NCBI GenBank assembly: GCA_035525055.1
Contig: DATLEZ010000019.1
Location: 1 to 51,119 of the forward strand
From: DATEEG01 sp035525055
Lineage (GTDB): Bacteria; Actinomycetota; Acidimicrobiia; Spongiisociales; ZC4RG35
Direction of reading: 5' to 3'
DNA: 51,119 bases
Numbering within the stretch: position 1 is the stretch's first letter; every line of letters starts with the position of its first letter. The position numbers and the translations under genes are program-made. Positions 42,597 through 50,262 of the stretch are shown here, one piece after another. Under the pieces are notes generated by a model. The model was not told the origin of the DNA and did no database searches. It was given only the letters and a program-made list of their open reading frames with translations.

Positions 42597-43211
42597 GTGT
42601 CGGGTCTGGCCTACTTCATCTCACCGGAGGCACCCGGACCCGGTGTGCTGCTGTTGCATTCTTGGTTCGGTCTCAACTCATCGGCCAAGAGACTGGCTGA
42701 CCGCCTCTCCGATGAAGGTTTCACCGTACTCGCACCCGACCTCATGGCCGAAGTCCTCCCGGCCGATCAGGCCGAAGCGGAAGCAACCCTGCAGGCGGCC
42801 GATCCCAACTACCTCGCATCGGCCACGCTGTCCGGAGCCGGAGTGCTCGGGAAGCGGAGCAGCACGATTCAGGTGGTCGGCCTTGGCATGGGAGGGTCGC
42901 TGGGTTTGTGGGCATCGGTTCGTCTTCCTGGCCTCATCACCGGCGCGGTTTCGATCTACGGGGCCCAGAGCATCGACTTCGCGGCGTCTCGCTCGGCCTA
43001 TCAAATCCATCTAGCGGAGAACGACCCCTGGCTGCCCGAGGACGATGCCATCTTCATGGAGGCGACTATGCGTCTGGAAGCCCTCAAGGTCGAGGTGTAC
43101 ACCTACCCGGGGACCTCGCACGGCTTTTTCGAAGAGGGAGCCAACTACGACGAGCCTGCCTCCGACCTGGTCTGGGAGAGAATGCTGGCCTTCCTGCGAC
43201 GTGATGGTTAG
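42597..43211 (+). CDS. Dienelactone-hydrolase-like alpha/beta protein lacking the nucleophile
   Basis: A 204-residue alpha/beta hydrolase of the DLH type. It starts SGLAYFISPEAPGPGVLLLH with SWFGLN, and the acid and base are present (LAENDPWLP, YPGTSHGFFEEG). The elbow is VVGLGMGGSLG: the Cys (or Ser) expected in GxCxGG is Gly at residue 97, so catalysis by the usual triad is not possible. It may bind rather than hydrolyse, or use another residue. GTG 42597 was chosen to give the family N-terminus. Its end overlaps the MOSC gene by 4 bp on the opposite strand. Confidence 0.82.
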   Translation: MSGLAYFISPEAPGPGVLLLHSWFGLNSSAKRLADRLSDEGFTVLAPDLMAEVLPADQAEAEATLQAADPNYLASATLSGAGVLGKRSSTIQVVGLGMGGSLGLWASVRLPGLITGAVSIYGAQSIDFAASRSAYQIHLAENDPWLPEDDAIFMEATMRLEALKVEVYTYPGTSHGFFEEGANYDEPASDLVWERMLAFLRRDG

Positions 43212-43669
43212 CCGGCCGGCGCGAAACGATCGCCGGGTCTAATCACGCCCTCTGTCAGCACCCGGGCGTAGACCCGGGATCGACCCGGGTGTTGCTGCTG
43301 GTTCATTCTCGAGAAGTCACCGTCGGCGAACCATCTGGAGTTCTTGTTGCAGGGAGTTGTGAAATGGGTGACCTCGACTTCCACCTCGTCGCCGATCAAC
43401 CACCTTGTGCCGGGGATCACACCGGTCCAGTCGACTCCTCGAACTGTCACGTTCTCACCCGCCGTTCCGGGGGCCAGAGAGTGACCCTCGCTGGCGATGG
43501 TCTCGATGACTTCCAGCGAAAAGAGGCAGAGGGCTTTGTCGGCGCCGCCGTGGAAGGATTCGGTGTGTCCGTCATCGAGCAGTCCGAGTGGGCCGACGTA
43601 GCCACTTTCTATAGGGAGCTTGGGAACGCCACCAGCCGAAACCGACACCTGGTGAACGACCCCGGTCAC
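43208..43669 (-). CDS. MOSC domain protein
   Basis: A 153-residue single MOSC domain with VSVSAGGVPKLPIESGYVGP, then GLLDDGHTESFHGGADKALCL and PGTAGENVTVRGVDW. The Cys in FTTPCNKN is the conserved sulfur-carrier position. MOSC domains transfer sulfur in molybdenum-cofactor-dependent or sulfide chemistry; YiiM-like proteins detoxify N-hydroxylated compounds. The GTG overlaps the upstream gene's stop as GTGA. That upstream gene is a class V aminotransferase, like cysteine desulfurase, which could supply the sulfur (inference). Confidence 0.87.
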   Translation of the reverse strand: MTGVVHQVSVSAGGVPKLPIESGYVGPLGLLDDGHTESFHGGADKALCLFSLEVIETIASEGHSLAPGTAGENVTVRGVDWTGVIPGTRWLIGDEVEVEVTHFTTPCNKNSRWFADGDFSRMNQQQHPGRSRVYARVLTEGVIRPGDRFAPAG

Positions 43670-45375
43670 GCCATCACTTCGTTCGGCATTGGGAACCATC
43701 GGAGGGCCTCGGCGTCCTTATCGAGCAGGTCCTGGACAGAGTCGGCGATTGAAGCACTTGTAGCGAAGAGACGGTGGGCGTCTTCCAGATAGCCCTCGAA
43801 CGTGTAATCCGGCGCTTGCAGGCGTTCAACCGGATGGGTGAGGACACCGCTGGTGTAATCGATGTCGAAAAGGGTCAGGGGCTCCCGCGGCAGGCCGAGT
43901 CGATGACGCCAGAGGGCAGTATCCGGCTCGAACCGATAGTTGGGCAACAGCCGCCAGCCGTGTTCGGCAATCAAATTGACGGCCTCGACGATGTAATTGA
44001 ACTCGGGTTCGTCGATGAAGTAGTTGAAATTGACCCGGACCCACCCCGGCTTGATTACCTCGCAGCCCTTGCCGACCTGAGCTTCGATGAGGTTGCTGGT
44101 GTCGGCAGAAATACCGAGCAGGCGATGGCCGTACGGGCCGGCACAGGAGCATCCGCCGCGGGCCTGGATTCCGAAGAGGTCATTCAGGAGCGCCACGACG
44201 TAGTTGTGATGCAGAAAACGCTCACCGAATCGAACGACAAACGAGACGATCGATAGACGAGCAGCGTCGGGGTTGCCGAGGATCACGAGGTTTGGGTTTT
44301 GGCTCCACGAGGCGATTGCACGACCGATGAAGTCTTCCTCCCTCGACCGGATCTCGGGCACGCCGACTGTTTCCTTGAGTTGGAACACGAGCCCCGCCCG
44401 AATCGATTCGACGATCGCCGGTGTGCCTCCTTCTTCGCGATGTTCCGGGTCGACCAGGTAGTGATGGACGTTGGCGTTGACATATGTCACCGTCCCCCCG
44501 CCCGGGATCGACGGCACGCGGTTGTGGAGAAGATCCTTGCGAGCGACCAGGACACCAGGAGTACCGGGTCCCCCGATGAACTTGTGGGGAGAAATGAAGA
44601 TCGCGTCTTTGTAGTCGAGGTTGCTGTCTCCGCTCGAGCGCATCTCGATCCCGACGTACGGGGCAGCCGCCGCAAAATCCCAGAAGGACAAAGCCCCGTG
44701 GAGGTGGAGCAAGGTCGACACCGTGCTTGTGTCGGTGATGATGCCGGTGACATTGGACGCTGCTGAGAATGAACCGATTCGGATTGGCCGATCGGCAAAC
44801 TCGATCAGTCGCCTCTCGAGGTCGACCATGTCTATGTGACCGTCCCCGTCCTCGGCGATCTCGACCACATCGGCGATCGACTCTCGCCAGGGGAGTTCGT
44901 TGGAATGGTGTTCGTAGGGCCCGACGAACACGACCGGGCGGTCGTGCGGAGGGATCAGGGCCGTCAAGCCGAAGCGGTCGTCCAGTCCCGCCGGGATCCG
45001 GAACCCGAGGATCGTAATGAGCCGATCGATGGCGCCAGTCGACCCCGATCCGGCAAAGATCACCGCATGCTCCTCGCTGCCTCCGACGGCACGTCGAATG
45101 ATGGCCCTGGCGTCCTCGCGGAATCTTGTCGTCTGCAGACCGGTCCCCGAGGTCTCGGTATGGGTGTTGGCGTACAGCGGCAGCACCGTGTTGCGAATGA
45201 ACTCCTCGATGAAATCGAGCGAACGCCCTGAAGCCGTGTAGTCGGCATAGGTCACCCGTCGGAGCCCGAACGGGGTGAGCACAGCCGTATCACGCCCAAT
45301 GACCGACCCCCGGATGGTGTCAATGAGAGAAGGAGTGGTGAGTGGTGGGTGGTGGGTCGTGGGTTCTGAAACCAT
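43666..45375 (-). CDS. Class V aminotransferase (cysteine-desulfurase-like) with extended C-terminus
   Basis: A 569-residue PLP enzyme. The lysine motif is IFISPHKFIGGPGTPGVLV (Lys near 264), with the upstream AVIFAGSGSTGAIDRLITIL. RGGCSCAGPYGHRLLGIS gives two Cys near the active-site-loop position of desulfurases. About 150 extra residues follow, compared with ordinary NifS. The reaction may be cysteine desulfuration or an unknown aminotransfer or lyase reaction. It is coupled to the MOSC gene by a GTGA overlap. ATG 45375 (MVSEPTTHHPPL) was chosen; the first residues come from an ACCCACCAC tandem repeat. Confidence 0.87.
   Translation of the reverse strand: MVSEPTTHHPPLTTPSLIDTIRGSVIGRDTAVLTPFGLRRVTYADYTASGRSLDFIEEFIRNTVLPLYANTHTETSGTGLQTTRFREDARAIIRRAVGGSEEHAVIFAGSGSTGAIDRLITILGFRIPAGLDDRFGLTALIPPHDRPVVFVGPYEHHSNELPWRESIADVVEIAEDGDGHIDMVDLERRLIEFADRPIRIGSFSAASNVTGIITDTSTVSTLLHLHGALSFWDFAAAAPYVGIEMRSSGDSNLDYKDAIFISPHKFIGGPGTPGVLVARKDLLHNRVPSIPGGGTVTYVNANVHHYLVDPEHREEGGTPAIVESIRAGLVFQLKETVGVPEIRSREEDFIGRAIASWSQNPNLVILGNPDAARLSIVSFVVRFGERFLHHNYVVALLNDLFGIQARGGCSCAGPYGHRLLGISADTSNLIEAQVGKGCEVIKPGWVRVNFNYFIDEPEFNYIVEAVNLIAEHGWRLLPNYRFEPDTALWRHRLGLPREPLTLFDIDYTSGVLTHPVERLQAPDYTFEGYLEDAHRLFATSASIADSVQDLLDKDAEALRWFPMPNEVMA
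45333..45364. repeat. GTGGTGGGT-type tandem repeat within the 5' end of the aminotransferase gene
   Basis: GAGTGGTGAGTGGTGGGTGG then TGGGTCGTGGG is a degenerate tandem repeat. It encodes PTTHHPPLTTP on the minus strand at the N-terminus of the aminotransferase. Confidence 0.8.
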
Positions 45376-45513
45376 GGAAATCGCCTGCTGACAAAGGCTA
45401 CTCCGGGTGTCCGGATCAAGACTCAGAAGGTAGTGGGTCAGTTGGCTTGAGGGCGGGCCTGGAATCCTCCAGGCGTGGGGTCGGGAGTGGCGTATCGCGG
45501 TCAGCAGCAGCAA

Positions 45514-45703
45514 AAGAATCAGCGAAGGAAAGGGGACTCGCGCTTGTCGGCAAATTTGGCGTACCAGTCCCGGCCCAATCGAAACCTGGCGTGACGCTCC
45601 CGGGTTCCGGGACTCTCAGACCGAATTACGCAAAAAGCGGGAGCCACCGGCCAAATTTCGGTGGGGGTGATCGACGGGCGAATCCTCTCCTTCGCTGAGT
45701 CTT
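45514..45703. mobile_element. MITE-like element with 20-bp terminal inverted repeats
   Basis: AAGAATCAGCGAAGGAAAGG at 45514-45533 and its inverted partner at 45684-45703 (reverse complement AAGACTCAGCGAAGGAGAGG) agree at 18 of 20 positions. The 190-bp interior has no coding frame and contains GCTCCCGGGTTCCGGGA and GCGGGAGCCACCGGCC, which can pair. A partial copy is at 32715-32831, and terminus-like words are at 21430 and 2952. It carries no transposase, so any movement would need one in trans. It fills the gap between the aminotransferase and marR. Confidence 0.72.
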
Positions 45704-45760
45704 CCTGCTTTTGACCCCGAGAGGCCAAGCCCGCTCCCACTCACCACTCCTGCGCTTATT

Positions 45761-45775
45761 TAGTTACGCTAACTA
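45761..45775. promoter_or_regulatory. MarR operator candidate
   Basis: TAGTTA-CGC-TAACTA is a perfect palindrome centred 26 bp before the MarR gene, of the TTAG..CTAA type used by MarR proteins. It is the only palindrome of this kind seen in the window and lies in front of a marR-exporter pair. Confidence 0.7.
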
Positions 45776-45793
45776 TCTAGTAGCCTTGCGCCG

Positions 45794-46258
45794 ATGCCCA
45801 ACCTTGCGACCGTCGATGTCGAACGGCTTGAGCGCTCTCTTGCACTGTTGGGTCGGCGGGCGGGTCCGCTTCACGCCATCCTGGCCGAACGGGCCGGGGT
45901 CTCCCTGGACCGGGTTGCCTGCCTGGTTCTCAAGGCGGTTGCGGCCAGCGTTTCGATTCGCATCACGGATCTCGCCCGGGAGCTTGGAGTCGAGGTGCCA
46001 ACGATGAGCCGTCACGTGGCCAATCTCACCCAGGCGGGCTATCTCTTGAAGACCCCCGACCTCGCCGATGGGCGAGTGTCATGGGTCGAGCTCACCGATC
46101 GGGCCCGGGACACGATCGAGCGTCTGGAGAGCGAGAGGCGCCTGGTGCTCTCGAACGTGTTCTCCAACTGGACCCGGTCGGATCGTGACACCTTTGTCGA
46201 CCTGTTGGATCGGTTCTCGTCGGGTCTGGCGCACCATGCCGAGCAAACTTCCGTCTAG
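45794..46258 (+). CDS. MarR family transcriptional regulator
   Basis: A 154-residue winged-helix dimer. The recognition region reads IRITDLARELGVEVPTMSRH then VANLTQAGYLLKTPDLADGR, with the wing RVSWVELTDRARDTIERLE. It is a repressor released by phenolic or drug-like ligands. A palindrome lies just upstream and an exporter gene starts 24 bp downstream, so it probably represses itself and the exporter. Confidence 0.93.
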   Translation: MPNLATVDVERLERSLALLGRRAGPLHAILAERAGVSLDRVACLVLKAVAASVSIRITDLARELGVEVPTMSRHVANLTQAGYLLKTPDLADGRVSWVELTDRARDTIERLESERRLVLSNVFSNWTRSDRDTFVDLLDRFSSGLAHHAEQTSV

Positions 46259-46282
46259 CCGACCGATTCTGTTATTGGACTC

Positions 46283-47845
46283 ATGACTGACATCGATCAA
46301 CAACCGACCCAGATGACCCATCGCCAGGTCCTGGTGGTCCTTACGGGATTGATGCTGGGCCTCTTCCTAGCGGCCCTCGATCAGACCATCGTCGCCACCG
46401 CCCTTCCGACGATCGTCGGCGAATTCGGCGGCCTCGATCATCTGTCCTGGGTAGTGACCGCTTACCTTCTCGCCTCGACTGTCACTTCCCCCTTGTACGG
46501 CAAAATCTCCGACCTCTACGGACGCAAAATCGTGTTCCAGACCGCCATCGGCCTCTTCCTTGCCGGTTCGATCCTCTGCGGGTTCTCACAGAACATGACG
46601 CAGCTGATCTCCTTCCGTGCCGTTCAAGGACTCGGTGCAGGCGGGTTGATCGTCATGGCGCTGACCATCATCGGTGATGTCGTCTCTCCTCGCGAGCGGG
46701 GCCGTTATCAGGGCTACTTCGGAGCTGTGTTCGGCTTGGCCAGCATTGCCGGCCCTCTGCTAGGAGGCTGGTTTGTCGACAATCTCAGCTGGCGCTGGGT
46801 GTTCTACATCAACCTGCCGCTGGGCCTGGTGGCGCTGTTCGTGACCGCAACGGTCTTGAACATCCCCTTTCACCGTCGGGATCACAAGATCGATTATCCC
46901 GGTGCAGGGCTTCTGGTCGGCGGTGTGAGTTCGTTGCTTCTCGTGACCGTATGGGGTGGACGGGAATATGAGTGGGGATCGCCCCTAGTAATCAGCCTGG
47001 CCGTTGTCGGCGTGGCGTTGGTCGGTCTCTTCCTGTGGTGGGAAAACCGGACCCCGGAACCGATCCTTCCCCTGCGCCTCTTCCGCGACCGAACCTTCGC
47101 CCTCACCTCGGCCGCCGGTTTCGTGGTTGGCCTGGCGATGTTCGGCGGGATCATCTTCCTGCCGCTCTTCCTCCAAATCGTCGTTGGTGCTAGCGCCACC
47201 AACTCCGGACTCTTGCTGTTGCCGATGATGGCCGGGATCATCTCTATGTCAGTCATCAGCGGTCGGCTGATCAGCCGGACTGGCCGCTACAAGATTTACC
47301 CCGTGATCGGGACCTTGCTGGCGTCACTGGCCTTGTTCCTGCTTTCGACGATGGGCCTCGGAACGACTCTTCCGGTTGCGTCGGTATACATGTTGATCCT
47401 CGGAGCCGGTCTCGGTCTCGTGATGCAGGTGCTGGTGCTGGCCGTGCAGAACTCGGTTGAGCCTCGAGACCTTGGTGTTGCCACCTCGGCCTCTACGTTC
47501 TTTCGGAGCCTCGGGGGGTCCTTCGGCACCGCGCTCTTCGGGGCGATCTTCACGAGCCAGGTCGCGGCGAACATCGCACGCAACCTGCCGGGCGCCGATC
47601 TGGGAGGGACTGATCTCACGTCGAGCCCGGGGGTCATCGCCCAGCTTCCCGAGGGTGTTCGCGAAGGCGTGATCCAGGCCTTCGCCGACTCGACCGGCAC
47701 CGTGTTCCTGGCGGCAGTTCCGTTTGCGATGGTTGCGTTCGTGGTGGTCCTTCTGCTCCCTGAACTCCCGCTGCGAAGCAGTTCGCATGTGGGACCTGTT
47801 CTGTCCGAAGGGGCTGAGGGCCTGGCTGTCGAACCGGCCGAGTAG
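46283..47845 (+). CDS. DHA2-family (EmrB/QacA-like) MFS exporter
   Basis: A 520-residue 14-helix protein. DQTIVATALPTIVGEFGGLD is the DHA2 motif in helix 1, and GPLLGGWFVDNLSWRWVFYI is the motif C/D region. It is proton-driven efflux of drugs or metabolites. It follows marR by 24 bp. An acidic C-terminus ends AVEPAE. Substrate unknown. Confidence 0.93.
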   Translation: MTDIDQQPTQMTHRQVLVVLTGLMLGLFLAALDQTIVATALPTIVGEFGGLDHLSWVVTAYLLASTVTSPLYGKISDLYGRKIVFQTAIGLFLAGSILCGFSQNMTQLISFRAVQGLGAGGLIVMALTIIGDVVSPRERGRYQGYFGAVFGLASIAGPLLGGWFVDNLSWRWVFYINLPLGLVALFVTATVLNIPFHRRDHKIDYPGAGLLVGGVSSLLLVTVWGGREYEWGSPLVISLAVVGVALVGLFLWWENRTPEPILPLRLFRDRTFALTSAAGFVVGLAMFGGIIFLPLFLQIVVGASATNSGLLLLPMMAGIISMSVISGRLISRTGRYKIYPVIGTLLASLALFLLSTMGLGTTLPVASVYMLILGAGLGLVMQVLVLAVQNSVEPRDLGVATSASTFFRSLGGSFGTALFGAIFTSQVAANIARNLPGADLGGTDLTSSPGVIAQLPEGVREGVIQAFADSTGTVFLAAVPFAMVAFVVVLLLPELPLRSSSHVGPVLSEGAEGLAVEPAE

Positions 47846-47849
47846 AACG

Positions 47850-48620
47850 TCAGTCCTGATCTTGAGGGGCCGGTGGGGCCTGATTCGGCCCGGCAGCCTG
47901 ATTCGGCCCGGCAGTCGGGCGAACCGGTGGTGCTTCTCGAGTCGACATCATGGTCTGAATCGCGAAGAAGACCAGGATCACCGCACCGAACCTGATCCCG
48001 ATCTGAAATAGGAACCATCCCGCTCCCAGGGCAACGAGCAGGCCGATGACGGCGGCAGCCCGGCGGCCCCGTCCTGGCAACCACCGTTCCAACAACTCGG
48101 CCAGGATGTGCCACCCGTCGAGGCCTCCGATGGGGAGCCAGTTGACCAGGCCCCAGGCGATGGTCACCCAGATGAACGCCCCGAGAAAGAAAACGCCCCA
48201 CAGTTCGAGTCGGGCTGCATCACCGAGGAATACCCGGAATGGAGTCTGTATCAGATTGTCGGCGTCGCTACCCAGGACCCCCAGCTTGACCAGGCCGAAA
48301 AGAAACCCGGCGACGAGAAATCCCAGCCCTGCGCCGGCTGCGGCGATTCCGATCCGCCGCCCCCATCCGATCCGGTTGGACGGATCAGACCATGCAGTGG
48401 CGCCCCCGAGGGCATGGAGGGTGATCCCCTGCACGACTCCGCCGGCCCTTCGTACCGCGAAGGCGTGTCCCAGTTCGTGAATCAAAACCGAAGTGAATGC
48501 CGCTCCGACCCAGGCCACCAGCCCCGCTACCCCGAGTCGGGAATCGAGAAGGAACAGGCCGAGGATCAAGAAGGTCGGGCTGATCGTGACCCGGAAGCCA
48601 AACAGGGGAAAGCTGACCAC
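47850..48620 (-). CDS. M50-family membrane zinc metalloprotease
   Basis: A 256-residue polytopic protein. HELGHAFAVRRAGG near residue 48 gives the zinc-binding HExxH, and LPIGGLDGWHILAELLERW holds the third ligand region (NWLPIGGLDG). It belongs to the Rip/SpoIVFB-like site-2 proteases that cut membrane-anchored regulators; the substrate is unknown. GTG 48620 is the first reasonable start in frame; upstream the frame runs through a 31-32-bp tandem repeat that is unlikely to be coding. The C-terminus ends in a repeat (AGPNQAAGPNQAPPAPQDQD) encoded by an 18-bp tandem repeat. Confidence 0.87.
   Translation of the reverse strand: MVSFPLFGFRVTISPTFLILGLFLLDSRLGVAGLVAWVGAAFTSVLIHELGHAFAVRRAGGVVQGITLHALGGATAWSDPSNRIGWGRRIGIAAAGAGLGFLVAGFLFGLVKLGVLGSDADNLIQTPFRVFLGDAARLELWGVFFLGAFIWVTIAWGLVNWLPIGGLDGWHILAELLERWLPGRGRRAAAVIGLLVALGAGWFLFQIGIRFGAVILVFFAIQTMMSTREAPPVRPTAGPNQAAGPNQAPPAPQDQD
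47879..47914. repeat. 18-bp tandem repeat in the M50 C-terminus
   Basis: CCTGATTCGGCCCGGCAG occurs at 47879-47896 and, exactly, at 47897-47914. It encodes the AGPNQ repeats on the minus strand. Confidence 0.95.
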
Positions 48621-48636
48621 TGAGGGCAGGGTAAGC

Positions 48637-48786
48637 GGTTGGGGAGGGTCCCCCGCCAATTGAGACGCGGTTGGGGAGGGTTCCCCGCCAATTGAGACGC
48701 GGTTGGGGAGGGTCCCCGCCAATTGAGACGCGGTTGGGGGAGGGTCCCCGCCAATTGAGACGCGGTTGGGGGAGGGTCCCCCGCCA
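48637..48786. repeat. Five-copy 31-32-bp tandem repeat with internal palindrome
   Basis: Four complete units (48637, 48669, 48701, 48732) and a truncated fifth (48764-48786) start GGTTGGGGAGGG and end CCAATTGAGACGC. Units differ by single bases and one G or C indel. Each contains GGGGA..GTCCCC, which can fold. It lies between the divergent M50 gene and the LigD-type polymerase gene. Confidence 0.95.
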
Positions 48787-48819
48787 AAAAATTGCACGCG
48801 CCACTGATACCTTGGACCG

Positions 48820-50208
48820 ATGGCCGACGAAACCATGGTTGAAGCCGGGGGCGAGTCCATACGGATCAGCAGCCCGGGAAAGCTCCTGTTCCCCAAACAG
48901 GGGTGGACCAAGCTCGATGTCGTGAACCATTTCCTCGTGGTTTCAGAAGGGGCCATCCGGGGGATCTTTGGCCGCCCCACCATGCTCAAGCGCTACATGC
49001 AGAGCGTCGAAGTCGACCCCATCTATCACAAGCGAGCCGACAAGAACTCGCCTTTCGAAACCGTCGAGATTCGTTTTCCGTCCCAACGGCCCGGAATGAT
49101 GATCGTGCCCCGCGCCCAAACGGACGTGATCAAGCTCGCCCAACTCGGTTGCCTCGATTTTCATCCTTGGCCGGCTCGAGCCGAGGACACTGATCACCCC
49201 GACGAGTTGCGAATCGACCTTGATCCCACGCCTGGCTTTGACTTCAGCCATGTCCGACAGGCGGCCCTTGCCGCCAAGGACGTGATCGACGAAGTGGGAT
49301 TACGCGGATGGCCCAAGACCTCGGGCAGCCGCGGCATTCACATCCACATGCGGATCGTGCCTGAGTGGGATTTCTATCAGGCCCGGCGAGCAGTGCTGGC
49401 ACTTGCCCGAGAACTCGAGCGCAGACATCCCGATTTGATAACCACCAAGTGGTGGAAGGAGGAGCGGAAGGGAATCTTCATCGATTACAACCAGATGGCG
49501 CGAGACAAGACCGTGTCCTCGGCCTACGGGGTGCGACCGACGGGATACATTTCGGCGCCGCTGCGTTGGGAGGAGATACCCGATGTCTCCATCGAGGACT
49601 TCCCGTTGGACAAGTTCGCCGATCGCTATCGAGAAGTTGGCGACCTGACGAGGGGGATCGATGAGTCCGCTGGCCGCCTCGAGACGCTTCTCGATTGGGT
49701 GGCCCGCGACCAGGAGGAGTACGGACAAGGCGACGCGCCCTGGCCACCTCAGTACCCCAAGGTCGCTGGTGAACCACCAAGGGTGCAGCCTTCGAGGAAA
49801 CGAATGGCTGACCCCGACGACGACAAGCCATCAGAGCAAAAGGAAGGATCGAGCTACACGATCGAGGAGTACCTGTCCGACAAAGGAGAGAAAGGTCGGA
49901 AGTATTGGGACGGCCTCGTCGCCCTCGCTCGTCGATGTGGAGAATTTCAATTCGCACCCGCCAAGACCCGCAGCGGCTTGATGCTCAGGGCCAGGTTTGT
50001 GGTGGTGTTCACGCTCAGCGACCGGGGAATGACTTTCGGTCTTTCAATGGCTTCTCCCCACGAGCACCCTCGAATCCGCAAGATCGATCAAGTCGGCGCC
50101 CATGAGTATTTCCACCACATTCGAGTCGCATCGCTCGAAGAACTGGATGACGAGCTGGGCGAACTGATCTGTATGGCATACCAGTGGGGCTTGGTCGGCG
50201 CCAAATGA
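48820..50208 (+). CDS. LigD-type DNA polymerase (AEP primase-polymerase) with C-terminal DUF5655-like domain
   Basis: A 462-residue protein. Residues about 1-300 match the polymerase domain of LigD: RISSPGKLLFPKQGWTKLDV, catalytic ELRIDLDPTPGFDF (Asp pair near 131-135) and KTSGSRGIHIHMRI, then APLRWEEIP. It extends or fills DNA (or ribonucleotide) ends in double-strand-break repair. Residues about 345-462, after an acidic linker, form an extra domain (KYWDGLVALARRCGEFQFAP, then AHEYFHHIRVASLEELDDEL). It resembles DUF5655 and is not usual in LigD. No ligase or nuclease domain is fused; the ligase is a separate gene 54 bp downstream, as in LigC-PolD systems. Confidence 0.9.
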   Translation: MADETMVEAGGESIRISSPGKLLFPKQGWTKLDVVNHFLVVSEGAIRGIFGRPTMLKRYMQSVEVDPIYHKRADKNSPFETVEIRFPSQRPGMMIVPRAQTDVIKLAQLGCLDFHPWPARAEDTDHPDELRIDLDPTPGFDFSHVRQAALAAKDVIDEVGLRGWPKTSGSRGIHIHMRIVPEWDFYQARRAVLALARELERRHPDLITTKWWKEERKGIFIDYNQMARDKTVSSAYGVRPTGYISAPLRWEEIPDVSIEDFPLDKFADRYREVGDLTRGIDESAGRLETLLDWVARDQEEYGQGDAPWPPQYPKVAGEPPRVQPSRKRMADPDDDKPSEQKEGSSYTIEEYLSDKGEKGRKYWDGLVALARRCGEFQFAPAKTRSGLMLRARFVVVFTLSDRGMTFGLSMASPHEHPRIRKIDQVGAHEYFHHIRVASLEELDDELGELICMAYQWGLVGAK

Positions 50209-50262
50209 GGCCAGACCTCAAACCTCAAACTTCGAACCGAGAACAACGCATAATCTGATCAC

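Noticed and set aside
48637..48786. Possible CRISPR array
   Set aside because: The units are contiguous with no spacers and there are no cas genes nearby.
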